Source of the DNA: Anaerolineales bacterium
Lineage (GTDB): Bacteria; Chloroflexota; Anaerolineae; Anaerolineales; Villigracilaceae
Direction of reading: 5' to 3'
DNA: 64,000 nucleotides
Assembly: GCA_030680795.1 (NCBI GenBank)
Contig: JAUXUL010000019.1
Coordinates: forward strand, 19,316 to 83,315
The translations under genes were made by a program, and so were the position numbers. Positions within the stretch are counted from its first letter, which is position 1. Each line of letters starts with the position of its first letter. This document shows, one piece after another, positions 25,028 to 35,467 of this stretch. The notes beneath the pieces are model-generated. The model was not told the DNA's origin. It saw nothing but the letters and a program-made list of their open reading frames with translations, and made no database searches.

Positions 25028-27805
25028 ATGGATTCTTTCTTAATTGAATATTTAAAGTCTGGAAAAGCATGGCTTCTTATGGGATCTGGTTCTTCAATTG
25101 AAATGGGATTCCCTGACTGGAAACTACTTGCTCAACAAACTATCGAATTAATAAAAACTGAATCACCGAATACGTCCCTCACAAAAATTTTGCTAGCTTT
25201 CGAGAAACAAAATTACCCAGATGTGTTTGAACAAGCATTTAATTCGATAGTCCCTCAACAAGTTCTAGCTCACCTCCAAAAATCATTTCGCCCTCAAAAA
25301 AGAACGGGGAGAATTTACGAATTACTTGCAAAATGGCCAGTTAATGTGTACTTAACTACAAACTTCGATGATGAAATTCAAAACCACTTAACTATGTTGG
25401 GAGAAACTTACCTGACTTATTCAAATTCAGAAGATCATATGTCGTTTTTAAGCCCTTCATTATCGAACGCAATTTATAAATTGCATGGAGATTTAAGATC
25501 CCCACATGGGTTAATCTTTACGTCAGCCAGTTATAAATCCATAGATAAAGCTCCAGACTGGCAATATTGGCGAACAACAATGACGGCAATCTTTCGAATG
25601 CAACCTGTAATTATCATTGGGCATTCTTTACATGACCCACACTTAAATCACTTATTACAAGCTGCAAAAGATGGCGCTGGTGTAAATCAACCAATATGCT
25701 GGATAGCACCTGATGTTAGTTTTCAAGAAGCTCAAGAATATCTCTCAAAATATCGTATCAGGGTTATTCCATATGATAATCGTGATGGAAAACATCTAAA
25801 CCTTGTTCGAATCATTGAAAATATTAGCCAATTTGTCTTTCCAAGAACATCAATTCAAATTCAAAGAGAAATAGAAGAAGTTTCAAAATCTCCTTTGGGC
25901 GCAAATGCGGCGGCACCAGGATATTTTGTTTTCAATAAAATTGCAGCTCAAAATAATTTTGAAGCTTATAGGGTTAACATCATATGTGCTGCTATTCAAT
26001 CTATTGTGCCAGAACTAATAAGACTTAATGAATTTAGCTTGAAAGATGCTCTTTATTTGTCAGGTTGGCCAAAAGATATGTCAATTGCCATTTCATTTGA
26101 AAATGCAATCGTCGAAAAAGCACTTGAACAAAAACTTTTGATGCGGAAAGGCGAAAAATTTTCAATAGGCATCGAAGCAGAAAATTCATCAAAATTAGAA
26201 CAAAAACAATATGAACACTTAAAAAATCAGTTCTTAGAATCTACAAAGCTTAGAATAATGAGAAATTACCCTCAAGCAGCATCTTCTCAAGCGTTAGAAA
26301 TCGCTAGTTATATTGAATCTTCATTGATTGGTTTTTTTAAAGAATGCGGACTAAGCTTATCTACAACCTTGCTTGATCGATCTCAAAATCGAAGTTTTCA
26401 ATCGCCTATTCCAAGTTCAATAATTAAATTTATTAATCAGGCTGCTGCAAAATATGATGATATTTTTGGGAGACAGGTTTTCTCAACTACTGCTGTTGAT
26501 ATTTTTACACAAGGAGAAAACTCTGAAAAGGAGTATTTAGGGAGAATCTCACAAGGGTTTTATGCTTACCATGCATTGGGCCTATTTGGAGAGGCCGCGC
26601 AAGAACGACTACAACATTCCAGACAAACTGTTTGGCTTGTAGACTCTAATTTGCAAATTCCAATTCTTGCATTAGCAGCACCAACTAATGCTACATTTCG
26701 GGATACATTCTCTCGATTGAGAGAAATAGGTGTTCGATTCTTTACAACTGAGAAACTCTTTAATGAGACTTTAAAACACTTTCAATTTGCTGAAGATGTA
26801 ATTCGGAAAGAAGGATTATCGTCTAATAATTTGCTCGCAGCTGCTATTGGTCAATCCCCGTATAAAAAAGCCAATCAGTTTTTAGAAGGTTTTGTTCGTT
26901 GGAGAGCAGGAGGTAATCCAAACGATTGGCAAGCTTATATTTACAACATATTCGATTCGACTAGTCCTAAATCAGTGGATATTAAAAATGCATTAGGGAA
27001 ATTTGGAATTGAAGTCTATTCTTTAGATATTTGGCCTGGATATAGCCCTGATGATTTGCAAAAACATGTTAATTATCAACAAAGTATTGTGGATGCATGG
27101 GAAAATATTATTCACCCAGATCAATCTTTGATGGACGAAACAGATATACTTTCAGACTTTTACAAAAAGGCGAGTCCAGAAGCAGATGCAATGGTAATAG
27201 TCACTCAAGAACGCTTAGGTATATATCACATGCTATCAGAGCTAAATGAAAAATCACCAGCATGGTTTATTAGCCAAACGTCCATGTTAAATTCAATTGA
27301 CGATACCAAAATTACATGGCAACCTGATGCTTTCTTGCGATTTGCTACAACGCTGGCTCCAGCCTCAAATTCACAAGATGCTAACCGAGCTTTCGATATT
27401 TTGCTTTTAGGATTTACACAGTTGGGAATAAGCTTGCTTGATAACAAAACTCTTAACTTGGCCTTTGGTGGCTTAATTGACCAAGCTGCATTAGATGCCC
27501 GCAAATTACAAGAAGAATATTCTTCACTATTATCAGAAAAATATTCAGAATCCCTCGAATCCGTAATAACGAGATTAAAACCATCACACCGACCAGGGGG
27601 TGTCATACAACTGCAAAATGAAATTCTTGAAATTCAATCAAAAAGATTAGTTGAAACTACAGCGAGCCTGACAGAAGTTGCTAGTAGAGCTCATAAAGCA
27701 GAAAAAAAAGCAGAAGAACTCGAACACATCAAGCATAAAATTGACGAGAAACGCAGAGAGCGGGAAAAGAAATCTCGCAAAATTAAAACGAAGAAAAAGA
27801 AGTGA
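25028..27805 (+). CDS. SIR2-domain defence-like protein with a PIN-like region (925 aa)
   Basis: The start is ATG 25028 with GGAGG six bases upstream. Residues 1-280 are a SIR2-like NAD-binding domain. GSGSSIEMGFPDW (19-31) is the Gly-rich loop, TTNFDDEI (110-117) the NAD-binding Asn-Asp element, His153 in YKLHGDL the catalytic base, and IIIGHSLHDPHL (195-206) the closing motif. Related SIR2 proteins in anti-phage systems degrade NAD. After a helical middle, residues about 537-760 resemble a PIN-like nuclease: LVDSN with Asp539, FNETL with Glu580, PEADAMVI with Asp720, Asp758/759. The C-terminal 90 residues are a lysine-rich coiled coil. The DNA is visibly richer in A and T than its neighbours, pointing to recent transfer. 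The PIN assignment is my inference. Confidence 0.85.
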   Translation: MDSFLIEYLKSGKAWLLMGSGSSIEMGFPDWKLLAQQTIELIKTESPNTSLTKILLAFEKQNYPDVFEQAFNSIVPQQVLAHLQKSFRPQKRTGRIYELLAKWPVNVYLTTNFDDEIQNHLTMLGETYLTYSNSEDHMSFLSPSLSNAIYKLHGDLRSPHGLIFTSASYKSIDKAPDWQYWRTTMTAIFRMQPVIIIGHSLHDPHLNHLLQAAKDGAGVNQPICWIAPDVSFQEAQEYLSKYRIRVIPYDNRDGKHLNLVRIIENISQFVFPRTSIQIQREIEEVSKSPLGANAAAPGYFVFNKIAAQNNFEAYRVNIICAAIQSIVPELIRLNEFSLKDALYLSGWPKDMSIAISFENAIVEKALEQKLLMRKGEKFSIGIEAENSSKLEQKQYEHLKNQFLESTKLRIMRNYPQAASSQALEIASYIESSLIGFFKECGLSLSTTLLDRSQNRSFQSPIPSSIIKFINQAAAKYDDIFGRQVFSTTAVDIFTQGENSEKEYLGRISQGFYAYHALGLFGEAAQERLQHSRQTVWLVDSNLQIPILALAAPTNATFRDTFSRLREIGVRFFTTEKLFNETLKHFQFAEDVIRKEGLSSNNLLAAAIGQSPYKKANQFLEGFVRWRAGGNPNDWQAYIYNIFDSTSPKSVDIKNALGKFGIEVYSLDIWPGYSPDDLQKHVNYQQSIVDAWENIIHPDQSLMDETDILSDFYKKASPEADAMVIVTQERLGIYHMLSELNEKSPAWFISQTSMLNSIDDTKITWQPDAFLRFATTLAPASNSQDANRAFDILLLGFTQLGISLLDNKTLNLAFGGLIDQAALDARKLQEEYSSLLSEKYSESLESVITRLKPSHRPGGVIQLQNEILEIQSKRLVETTASLTEVASRAHKAEKKAEELEHIKHKIDEKRREREKKSRKIKTKKKK

Positions 27806-27827
27806 ACCAAACAAAAGTCTATTACCC

Positions 27828-27862
27828 AAAACTTCCGAGTTTTTAAAGAACTCGGAAGTTTT
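27828..27862. terminator. Bidirectional terminator between the SIR2 gene and gyrA
   Basis: 14-bp arms AAAACTTCCGAGTT and AACTCGGAAGTTTT around a seven-base loop, with A/T runs at both ends, placed between two convergent genes. It belongs to the same repeat family as the palindrome inside acnA at 11085-11117. Confidence 0.88.
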
Positions 27863-27873
27863 AGGGTTCAAAT

Positions 27874-30474
27874 CTACTTCTTCTTTTTCTTAGCAACGCT
27901 CTTTTTTGCAGTCTTCTTCGCTGTTGCCTTATTCAAAGGACTGACAGACTTCGCCGCCTTCTTCCCTTCGACCTTGCTCAGGGCGCGCTTTCCTTCTTTC
28001 CTCGGCTCCGCGGCCTTCACAAACCTCTCCACCGTCCACCCCACGGTGAGACCTGTGATCGTCTCCCCAGGTTTTACTTCCACGACCAGGTCGCCTTTGG
28101 ATGAGGCGCGTTTACGCACAGCCGCTAAATCCAAGCGTGCAGATTTTGCCGCGCCCCTGCTCATGTGGACAGTGGCAACGTGATTCGGTTTTCCGCTTGC
28201 AATGGCTGTGAGGATGACCTTATTGGGCAAGTCCCATGCGACCACGCCTTTGCCGTAACGCCCCTGCCTGGGGAATTCTTTTTCGTCAACGCGCTTGGCT
28301 TTGCCGTCACTTGCGAGCAGGAAGATCTCGCCTTCGGCGGGCAGCACTTCCATGCCAGCCACTTCATCATTATCATCCAATTTGATTCCATTCACACCCG
28401 CGGCGACGAGTCCCATCGGACGCACATCATCTTCCTTGAAACGGATTGCCATACCGTTGGATGTAGCAAGCAAGATATCCTTCTTTTTGCCATCCGTTAA
28501 TCCAACCCAACCAAGCCTGTCACCTTCATTGACGCGCACCAAGGTAAACGTCTGTGAAGAAGGTCCGGGCAATTCGGTGACCAGACTTTTCTTGACCATG
28601 CCGAAGCGCGTGGCGGTCAACACGCAAGTTTCTTCGCCTAGAATGGATTTACCTGCTGGCAACGAAAACAAAACCGCGAGCGGATCCGTTTCAGTCAATG
28701 GCGATACTTTGTAATACATCGATCCTTGACTCAACTTATCCGCTTCGGGAATCAAGTGCGCGGCAACCGCAGCCGCTTTACCCAGCTTGTTCACGAAATA
28801 GATCGTGTCTGTTGTGGAAGCCTTCACCAGGAATCTCGGCGCGTCATTGCCTGAGTGTTTCGGTTGTTTATCGTCATGTGTACGCGAGACCAGCCCATCG
28901 TCGGTCACGCCGATCCACACGGCTTGATGCGGCAACTCGCGCGCGGTCAACGTCTTTCCAGCCTTTGCGCCTTCCTTCAAATTCACGATCTGCGTGCGGC
29001 GGCGGTCTGCATACGCAGCTTTCACTTTCAATAATTCGTCCGCCACTACAGCGCGCATCAACTTCGGAGATTTCAATAAAGTCGCTAGTCCCTTGATCAA
29101 AGCGTTCACTTCTTTATATTCGATATCGATCTTCTTGCGTTCCAACGCGGCGAGCCTGCGTAATTGCATATCAAGGATGGCGGTTGCCTGCAGCTCTGTC
29201 AGCTTGTAACGCTTCATCAGTTTTTGCCGGGCAGTTTCAACGTCTGGTGCGGAGCGAATGAGATTGACCAACTCATCCAGATTCTTTAATGCGATTAAAT
29301 ATCCCTCCAGGATATGCGCGCGCGCTTTGGCTTTATCCAGATCAAATTCAGCGCGCCTCTTTACGACAGTTAACCTGTGCTCCACATAGACGCGCAGTGC
29401 CTGTTTGAGAGTTAATGTGCGCGGCTCGCTGCGCCCGCTTTCATCGGCGACCAATGCCAGCAGGTTGATACCGAAGGTGGTCTGCATGGGCGTGCGTTTA
29501 TAAAGATTACGCAGGACGATCTCGGGATCGGCATTCTTCGTCATCTCGATGACAATGCGCATTCCCTGCCGATCAGATTCATCGCGCAGATCGGATAAGC
29601 CTTCGAGGTGACCATCGCGTGCCAACTCGGCAATGCGCTCGATCAAACTGGACTTGTTGACCTGATACGGTAATTCTGAGACAATGATTCGGCTCTTGCC
29701 TCTTTCCATCTCTTCCACATGCGCCTTGGCCTGCACGGTGACTCGCCCGCGCCCCGAACCATACGCGGACTCAATCCCCTCTTCACCCTTCTCTTGAATG
29801 ATGAGACCGCCCGTTGGGAAATCGGGTCCCTGCACGAACTTCATTAATTGTTCAACATCAATATCGTCGAGTTTTTCCCAACGTGCGATCATGTAGATGA
29901 GCGCATCCACGATCTCGCCGAGATTATGCGGCGGAATGGAGGTCGCCATACCGACGGCGATACCCGTTGCGCCGTTCACCAGCAGATTCGGGATCGCGGC
30001 GGGCAGAACGCGCGGCTCTTCAAGTGTGTCGTCAAAATTTGGGACGAAGTTAACTGTGCCCTTGTTAAGGTCAAACAGAATATCCAGCGCAGCGGAAGTA
30101 AGTCGCGCCTCGGTATAACGCATCGCCGCAGGCGGGTCGCCATCCACTGAACCGAAGTTGCCCTGACCATCCACCAGCAGCATGCGCAAGGAAAAATCCT
30201 GCGCCATGCGCGCCATGGCTTCGTAGACCGCCGAGTCGCCATGCGGATGATATTTACCAAGCACTTCACCGACGATACGAGCTGACTTCTTATAAGCCGT
30301 ATCCGCGCGAATACCCATGTCGTACATCGCATACAGAATACGCCGCTGCACGGGTTTGAGTCCGTCGCGGGCATCGGGCAGGGCGCGCGCCACGATGACG
30401 CTCATCGCATAATCGAGATACGATTGCTGCATTTCCTGGTCAATGTCTATTTTTTTAACGATACCGAGTTCCAT
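27874..30474 (-). CDS. gyrA: DNA gyrase subunit A
   Basis: 866 residues from ATG 30474, which has AAAGGA seven bases upstream; a longer frame to 30513 crosses a repeat. The catalytic tyrosine is Tyr120 in [10 protein letters not shown]. The quinolone region [15 protein letters not shown] carries the usual Ser and Glu. The C-terminal beta-pinwheel has a GyrA-box-like QGRYGKG, which favours gyrase over ParC. The tail is very lysine-rich. The piece RALSKVEG near the end is encoded by a dispersed repeat (27964-27984). With gyrB at 47932 it forms the supercoiling enzyme; the genes are not adjacent here. Confidence 0.94.
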   Translation of the reverse strand: MELGIVKKIDIDQEMQQSYLDYAMSVIVARALPDARDGLKPVQRRILYAMYDMGIRADTAYKKSARIVGEVLGKYHPHGDSAVYEAMARMAQDFSLRMLLVDGQGNFGSVDGDPPAAMRYTEARLTSAALDILFDLNKGTVNFVPNFDDTLEEPRVLPAAIPNLLVNGATGIAVGMATSIPPHNLGEIVDALIYMIARWEKLDDIDVEQLMKFVQGPDFPTGGLIIQEKGEEGIESAYGSGRGRVTVQAKAHVEEMERGKSRIIVSELPYQVNKSSLIERIAELARDGHLEGLSDLRDESDRQGMRIVIEMTKNADPEIVLRNLYKRTPMQTTFGINLLALVADESGRSEPRTLTLKQALRVYVEHRLTVVKRRAEFDLDKAKARAHILEGYLIALKNLDELVNLIRSAPDVETARQKLMKRYKLTELQATAILDMQLRRLAALERKKIDIEYKEVNALIKGLATLLKSPKLMRAVVADELLKVKAAYADRRRTQIVNLKEGAKAGKTLTARELPHQAVWIGVTDDGLVSRTHDDKQPKHSGNDAPRFLVKASTTDTIYFVNKLGKAAAVAAHLIPEADKLSQGSMYYKVSPLTETDPLAVLFSLPAGKSILGEETCVLTATRFGMVKKSLVTELPGPSSQTFTLVRVNEGDRLGWVGLTDGKKKDILLATSNGMAIRFKEDDVRPMGLVAAGVNGIKLDDNDEVAGMEVLPAEGEIFLLASDGKAKRVDEKEFPRQGRYGKGVVAWDLPNKVILTAIASGKPNHVATVHMSRGAAKSARLDLAAVRKRASSKGDLVVEVKPGETITGLTVGWTVERFVKAAEPRKEGKRALSKVEGKKAAKSVSPLNKATAKKTAKKSVAKKKKK
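27964..27984. repeat. Dispersed repeat inside gyrA (CCCTTCGACAAGCTCAGGGC type)
   Basis: The plus strand reads CCCTTCGACCTTGCTCAGGG followed by C. The same short element appears in guaA (39402), the DNA methyltransferase (60626), at the lipoprotein start (47517) and in an intergenic copy near 53975. Here it encodes RALSKVEG in the basic tail. Confidence 0.7.
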
Positions 30475-30489
30475 AAAAGGTCCTTTTTC

Positions 30490-30551
30490 AAACACAAAGG
30501 ACACGAAGTACACAAAGGTTTTCCTTAGTGCCCTTCGTGTCCTTTGTGTTT
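30490..30551. repeat. Inverted repeat upstream of gyrA, 19-bp arms
   Basis: The arms AAACACAAAGGACACGAAG and CTTCGTGTCCTTTGTGTTT are perfect complements with a 24-base spacer. A partial relative lies at about 1905-1965. It sits between gyrA and its likely promoter, so it could form a structure in the gyrA leader. Confidence 0.75.
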
Positions 30552-30726
30552 AAGAATTTTGAATGTATGTTCTATTTCGAGGCTTATCTTACGGGGAAAG
30601 ATGTTATGCGTCAAGTGCGATAAAATTTCAGGCGATTGCCATCTTCCATTGAATCCGCTACAATCAACTTAATTCAGATGTGACCTGTGAAAGAGAAATA
30701 ATAATGCGAACTGCAAAGGTGCTTGA

Positions 30727-31494
30727 ATGAAATTTCCAAAAATATTATTTATTATATTTTCGATTGTTTTGGCTGGCTGTTCCAATGTGCCTGTTACACA
30801 ACAGATATCAGAGACTCCCAAAAATGTTACTATCTTCAAAAACACGGTTGTCAGCCTGACCTTCGACGACGGGGCTGCGGACAATTATGATGTGCGTTCC
30901 ATTCTTGCTCAAAATGATTTACATGCCACTTTTTATGTTGTAAGCGGTTTTACAGGAATGGATGGCTATATGACCGAGGAACAGCTGCGTGGATTATATG
31001 AAGATGGCAACGAAATTGGAGGACATTCGCTAGACCATGTCAATCTTACTGAAATAAGCGGGGATGATCTGAAGAAGGAAATCTGCCAGGACTACGCAAA
31101 TTTAATGGACTATGGTTTCAGGGTCACTTCCTTCGCCTACCCTTTTGGACATTACGATGAAGAAGCAAAGCAGGCAGTGATTGATTGTGGATATGCCAGC
31201 GCGCGCGGCGTAAGCGGCGGGCCCGAGACAATTCCTCCTGCAGATAAATATGCATTAAGAGCCATGCCGTATATTGTGAACGACACAAGTGTGACAAAAA
31301 TGATGAGGTACATTACCTCTGTGGAGCAGGAGGGCGGAGGCTGGGCGATCTTTGTGTTCCATCGTGTCTGTGATGGATGCAGCCAATATACGGTTGACCT
31401 GGATACTTTCTCAAAATTTGCAGCCCGCATCGCAGATCAAAAACAAAATGGTCTTGTTATCAAGACCATTGATGAAGTAATCAATGGGAAATGA
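30727..31494 (+). CDS. Polysaccharide deacetylase lipoprotein (NodB fold)
   Basis: 255 residues. The lipoprotein signal MKFPKILFIIFSIVLAGCSN has the lipobox LAGC, so the mature protein is anchored outside the membrane by Cys17. The NodB motifs are LTFDDGAADNYD (metal-binding Asp pair), GNEIGGHSLDHVNL (His-x3/4-His) and SFAYPFGHYDEE. It should remove acetyl groups from N-acetylated glycans such as peptidoglycan or an exopolysaccharide. It is a single gene pointing away from gyrA. Confidence 0.92.
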   Translation: MKFPKILFIIFSIVLAGCSNVPVTQQISETPKNVTIFKNTVVSLTFDDGAADNYDVRSILAQNDLHATFYVVSGFTGMDGYMTEEQLRGLYEDGNEIGGHSLDHVNLTEISGDDLKKEICQDYANLMDYGFRVTSFAYPFGHYDEEAKQAVIDCGYASARGVSGGPETIPPADKYALRAMPYIVNDTSVTKMMRYITSVEQEGGGWAIFVFHRVCDGCSQYTVDLDTFSKFAARIADQKQNGLVIKTIDEVINGK

Positions 31495-31602
31495 AGCTGG
31501 GAAAGCCTGGCCACAGATTAAAAGTACATCGCTCGAAGAAGGCGCGGCCACACCGACGACAACAAGTCCATCAGGAACTTAAAGTAAAAAGCTGATCAAT
31601 AA

Positions 31603-31728
31603 CTCACCTTGTGCACTTTAACACTTTTGGCATGTCACCCTGACCCTGAACGATAGTGAAGGGGAAGGGTCTCTACGATAATCTCAGAGATTCTTCGCTT
31701 CGCTCAGAATGACACTGCGTAAGGTGAG
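31603..31728. mobile_element. MITE-like palindromic element, copy 1
   Basis: 126 bases with inverted ends CTCACCTTGTGCA and TGCGTAAGGTGAG, and an inner arm pair GGGTCTCTACGATAATCTCA / GAGATTCTTCGCTTCGC. A second copy of 115 bases at 60116-60230 is nearly identical across its length. No transposase is encoded, as expected of a non-autonomous element. Confidence 0.65.
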
Positions 31729-31784
31729 TCAATAATAAATAATGGCGCAGATATTTATTTCTACGCCATTATTTTATGGCTTGA

Positions 31785-32687
31785 TTATGGCTTGAAATTG
31801 ATCTTGCTGGTTATACACGCGCCTTTTTGCCCGGTATTGGAACATAACGTGATCAGCGCACGGATGTTATGCCCGGACGGGTTATAGGTATACGCAGACG
31901 CACTGATGATAAATGTGTCTCCTGAACCGAGCGTATCTTTTATTGTTGTTTTCAGGCAGCCATCAAGGTCAGTAAACCCATCTGAAAGAGCAACGAGTTC
32001 AATATCGGTGACATTATCTTTCACCTCGATTTTCACAGACTTGAACGGAAGCGGGCCTGTATTCTTTAATTTGATCTCCACCCACCAACCGACACATGAA
32101 TCAAGGCTGGCATACTCCGCAGTGAAAGATGGGGACGGTATCGGCGTCAGGGTTGGTGTGGGCGTAGGCGGCGGAGTATAGACAGGCAATAACAAAATCG
32201 GTCCCGTCAAAGTGGCGTACTCACCCCATGCCCAGCAAAATTCAGGACCTGGATCCGGGTTACGGATATACCAATATCTATTGGTTGGGTCACGGGCATA
32301 CACCTCGGCAGTTTCACCCACCAATAAAGCACCCACCAATACATAGACCTTGCCCGGGCCATTACGACAGTTCGTGGGGATCGAAACGCTTATCAATGGA
32401 ACAATAAGAGTGGCTGTAGAGACCGAAGTTGGTGTTAGTGATTGTGTTGGGGTGCTTGTTTCGGTTGGCGTAAACGTGGGTGGCGCAGGTGTGAATGTAA
32501 CGGTAGGAACTGCTTCCAACGTAGGCAATAATGTTCCTTGTGGGGCATTCTGGGTAAGTCCGGCGATTACTGTCTGCGCGGCGGCTGTGCTGATGGCATT
32601 TGGCTCGAGCACTGCAAGATCCGGCACAATGCATGCGAGGCCTGCAATCAATAAAACGGCAAAAGGGATTCGTTTTGATGATCTCAT
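31785..32687 (-). CDS. Secreted SH3-domain lipoprotein with Thr/Pro-rich linkers
   Basis: 300 residues. The N-terminal signal ends in a lipobox-like LIAGLAC. A Thr/Pro-rich linker (about 60-100) leads to a bacterial SH3-like domain (about 105-165: NCRNGPGKVYVLVGALLVGE and YWYIRNPDPGPEFCWAWGEY). A second linker PPPTPTPTLTPIPSP is followed by a C-terminal beta-rich domain with paired cysteines. Such proteins are exposed on the outside and bind cell-wall or surface glycans in this phylum; the ligand is unknown. It has its own transcription unit. Confidence 0.85.
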   Translation of the reverse strand: MRSSKRIPFAVLLIAGLACIVPDLAVLEPNAISTAAAQTVIAGLTQNAPQGTLLPTLEAVPTVTFTPAPPTFTPTETSTPTQSLTPTSVSTATLIVPLISVSIPTNCRNGPGKVYVLVGALLVGETAEVYARDPTNRYWYIRNPDPGPEFCWAWGEYATLTGPILLLPVYTPPPTPTPTLTPIPSPSFTAEYASLDSCVGWWVEIKLKNTGPLPFKSVKIEVKDNVTDIELVALSDGFTDLDGCLKTTIKDTLGSGDTFIISASAYTYNPSGHNIRALITLCSNTGQKGACITSKINFKP

Positions 32688-32897
32688 GCTTTCTCCTGAC
32701 TTCTCATATAACGTGCAGGCTGGCTTCTTTGTTCCCGGATCATATATCCTCTGGAAAGTAATTTCTTCTGCAAATTGATTTTATACCCTTTTTGAGCCGG
32801 CGCCTCGGTCGCATCCATCCGCTGCTTGTCAATTTCAATGCCGAGGATACGGAGATTTGGATTCAATTTTCTGAATCGCGCGCCGCTGTGCTGGTCA

Positions 32898-35276
32898 TCA
32901 CTGGCCGCGTTCTACAACCACCCGCATTTTATTCCCATCTGTTGTTACTTCGATCCAACCGTTGCGGTCTGTCCGCAATAATGAATATTCAGCCAAAGAA
33001 TCCAACACAGCCTGCGAGGGCAAACCGTCCGGGTCGCCTGCGGCAACGCTTAAGACAACCAGTTGTGGATTCAAATTCTCAAAAATATCTGGCGGGTTGG
33101 CAGGCGCGTATCCAGAATCCGAAAGCAAAAGCACATCCACTGCGCCGATCACATTTCCATATTCGAGCGACTCGTACATGCCTGCGCTCACGCCGATGGG
33201 AAGCAATGCGCGAAAATTCCCATATTGGACGAGAAGCACGCTGCCTCTCGGACCTGCGGCCTGCACCTCGATTAATGCGCCATCACCCAGCTCAAGCCTT
33301 TGTCCCGCTTCCACGCGGCTGACGGGGATGCCCTCCGCCGCGAAATATTCATCCAGGGTACGCGCAGAGAACGAGGCTTGCACATTGCCACTCCACAACA
33401 CACGATCAGGCGGAAACCTTTCGATCACACGAGGCAAAGCGGAGAGTTGATCCTCCCGTGTGGAGGCGATGATCAACCAGTCCAATTTGCGCGAGAAAAA
33501 CGGAAGCCTTCTGCCGAGTTCATCTGATAATTCAGATGCGCTTGCGCCGCCGTTGATCAGAATATTCCTGCCTTCAGGCGTTTGAATGAGAATTGCATCC
33601 GCTGAACCGACTTCAAGAAAGGTGATGTGAAATTGACCATCGCCAGCGGTTGCGGCGGAGCGCCATAAAACAACCATGCAAACGAACAGGAACGCCAGAG
33701 TCGCTGTCCATGCGATTGCTCGCAGCGAACCAGCAGCAGAGTGAAACCAGTCCATTAGGCGCGACCAGTTGAAGGTCACGGTAAGAAGCGCGATGTAGAA
33801 GAAGAGCACAATCCAGATGGACGCGTCCCCAAGAAAGATCGTCCCATTTGGCACACGGTCAAAGAATTCCACAATGCGGATGGTAAATGCGGCGAATGGC
33901 CAGGCGATCCACGCAATCAGTTGACCAAGAGGCTGAATGATGAGGCTGGTAAAAACCGCCAACCCGCCAACGATCATCACTGCGGGCTGCGCAGGCAGGA
34001 TGAACGGGTTGGCGATGAATGAAATCAGGGAGATGCGTTTGAAATGATAGGCCATGATTGGAATGGTTGTGAGTTGAGCCGCCAGAGTAAGGATAACATT
34101 TTCGTTGATGATGCGCGTAAAGGTACTTGTATCATGTTTTGAAAGTTTGGCGATCAGGTTACCCGTGAAATTCGAAAACGGTTCGGAGTAAAGGATCAAG
34201 CCGAGTGTGGCGAAAAACGAAAGCTGAAAGCCCACGTCCCACAGCACGAGCGGATTGATAAGCGCCATGATGAGCGCAACCGCCATGAGCGCGTTCAAGC
34301 CCATGTTGCGCCTGCCGAGCTGGCGCGCAAACAATGAAATGCTGCCCATGAATGCGGCGCGCATCACCGCCGCATCCCCGCCGACCAGAAAGGCATACAT
34401 GAAAATTCCGATGACTGCGATCAATGCGCCAGCGCGTTCGTTCGTAATATTTCTGAAAATGGAAAAGAAAACTCCTGCGATGATGGCGATGTTAAAGCCT
34501 GAGATGGCAATGATGTGCGCCGTGCCCGTGTTCTTGAAGGCATCCTGCAACTCTCGCGGTAGACCAGTATCCACACCGAATAAAATGCCTGCGAACAACG
34601 AGGCTTCAGGATCGTGATAAAGACGGTATGTCTTTTCCAGCAGTTTTGATTTTAGTTTGTAAATCTGCGCGGTGACGATGTTACCGCCATCGCCCGGCAA
34701 CTCGGTCACTTCTGCAATGGACATGTATGAATGAATACCTTCGCGCGCGAGATAATCACGGTAGGAAAATTGCTCGTCTTCAGGCGGGGTTTTTAATTGT
34801 CCGCGCACACGCACGTGTTGACCGTATTCATAGGCCTGGTTTTTTGCGACACGCACGAGGATGGATCCAGAAACTGGCAGGTCGCCGCTGCCGCTATCCA
34901 CAGCTTTTACTTTGAGTTTGAGGTTGGTGTAACGATCACGGTAATCGGGCAATTCCGTGAGATAACCCGTAATTAGCAGGTCGTAAGTGCGGTCATTGTA
35001 AAAAGCGATGTGGAAGGCATCTATGTTCGGCTGGCGGAATTGATAGTAGGCGGAGCCGAGGAAAAAGAAGATGGGGAGGGCGAAGTAAAGAGGATGGGTG
35101 GTGAGAAATGAGAAACGAGTTGTGAGTTGCAGAGTACGGGTTGTGAGGGAACGAAGAAAGAGAAAAAGAAGAAAGAAGGCGGCAGAAACCGAAATCCATG
35201 CCCAGGTGGGAAGGGAGAGCAGGCTGGCAAGTACGATACCTGCAATAAAGGATAAAGAAATCCACAATAAAGGCAT
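32898..35276 (-). CDS. ComEC/Rec2-family DNA-uptake channel with degenerate nuclease-like domain
   Basis: 792 residues. An N-terminal membrane pair and a DUF4131-like OB region (about 60-190) are followed by the Competence domain with many helices (ASLFAGILFGVDTGLP, TGTAHIIAISGFNIAIIAGV). The C-terminal 270 residues are a metallo-beta-lactamase-like domain. ComEC imports single-stranded DNA. The metal-binding motif HxHxDH is replaced by ASTREDQLSA, and DGG by NGG, so the terminal domain cannot bind metal in the usual way. No comEA or pilus genes are in the window. Confidence 0.9.
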   Translation of the reverse strand: MPLLWISLSFIAGIVLASLLSLPTWAWISVSAAFFLLFLFLRSLTTRTLQLTTRFSFLTTHPLYFALPIFFFLGSAYYQFRQPNIDAFHIAFYNDRTYDLLITGYLTELPDYRDRYTNLKLKVKAVDSGSGDLPVSGSILVRVAKNQAYEYGQHVRVRGQLKTPPEDEQFSYRDYLAREGIHSYMSIAEVTELPGDGGNIVTAQIYKLKSKLLEKTYRLYHDPEASLFAGILFGVDTGLPRELQDAFKNTGTAHIIAISGFNIAIIAGVFFSIFRNITNERAGALIAVIGIFMYAFLVGGDAAVMRAAFMGSISLFARQLGRRNMGLNALMAVALIMALINPLVLWDVGFQLSFFATLGLILYSEPFSNFTGNLIAKLSKHDTSTFTRIINENVILTLAAQLTTIPIMAYHFKRISLISFIANPFILPAQPAVMIVGGLAVFTSLIIQPLGQLIAWIAWPFAAFTIRIVEFFDRVPNGTIFLGDASIWIVLFFYIALLTVTFNWSRLMDWFHSAAGSLRAIAWTATLAFLFVCMVVLWRSAATAGDGQFHITFLEVGSADAILIQTPEGRNILINGGASASELSDELGRRLPFFSRKLDWLIIASTREDQLSALPRVIERFPPDRVLWSGNVQASFSARTLDEYFAAEGIPVSRVEAGQRLELGDGALIEVQAAGPRGSVLLVQYGNFRALLPIGVSAGMYESLEYGNVIGAVDVLLLSDSGYAPANPPDIFENLNPQLVVLSVAAGDPDGLPSQAVLDSLAEYSLLRTDRNGWIEVTTDGNKMRVVVERGQ

Positions 35277-35467
35277 ATTGTAGATTTTACATTAGATTGA
35301 AATTGAAAGACTACCCGAATGCAATAGGGGCACAGCCTGTGGGTGCATAAGGATTCCCAGGGGGAATTTACAATCTGACAAAGCCTGTGTATCCAAAACT
35401 GATTTTCGCAGGAGGATTATCGAAAGAATTCCAAAAAACTTTTCCATTCAACGGGGTTACATACTAC

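Noticed and set aside
31495..31590. Coding-like tail after the deacetylase (WPQIKSTSLEEGAATPTTT)
   Set aside because: The frame is closed by a stop right after the deacetylase and has no start; possibly a gene end left by rearrangement, but not supportable.
32684..32866. 60-codon minus-strand frame between comEC and the SH3 lipoprotein
   Set aside because: No recognisable motif and the start is weak; treated as intergenic.
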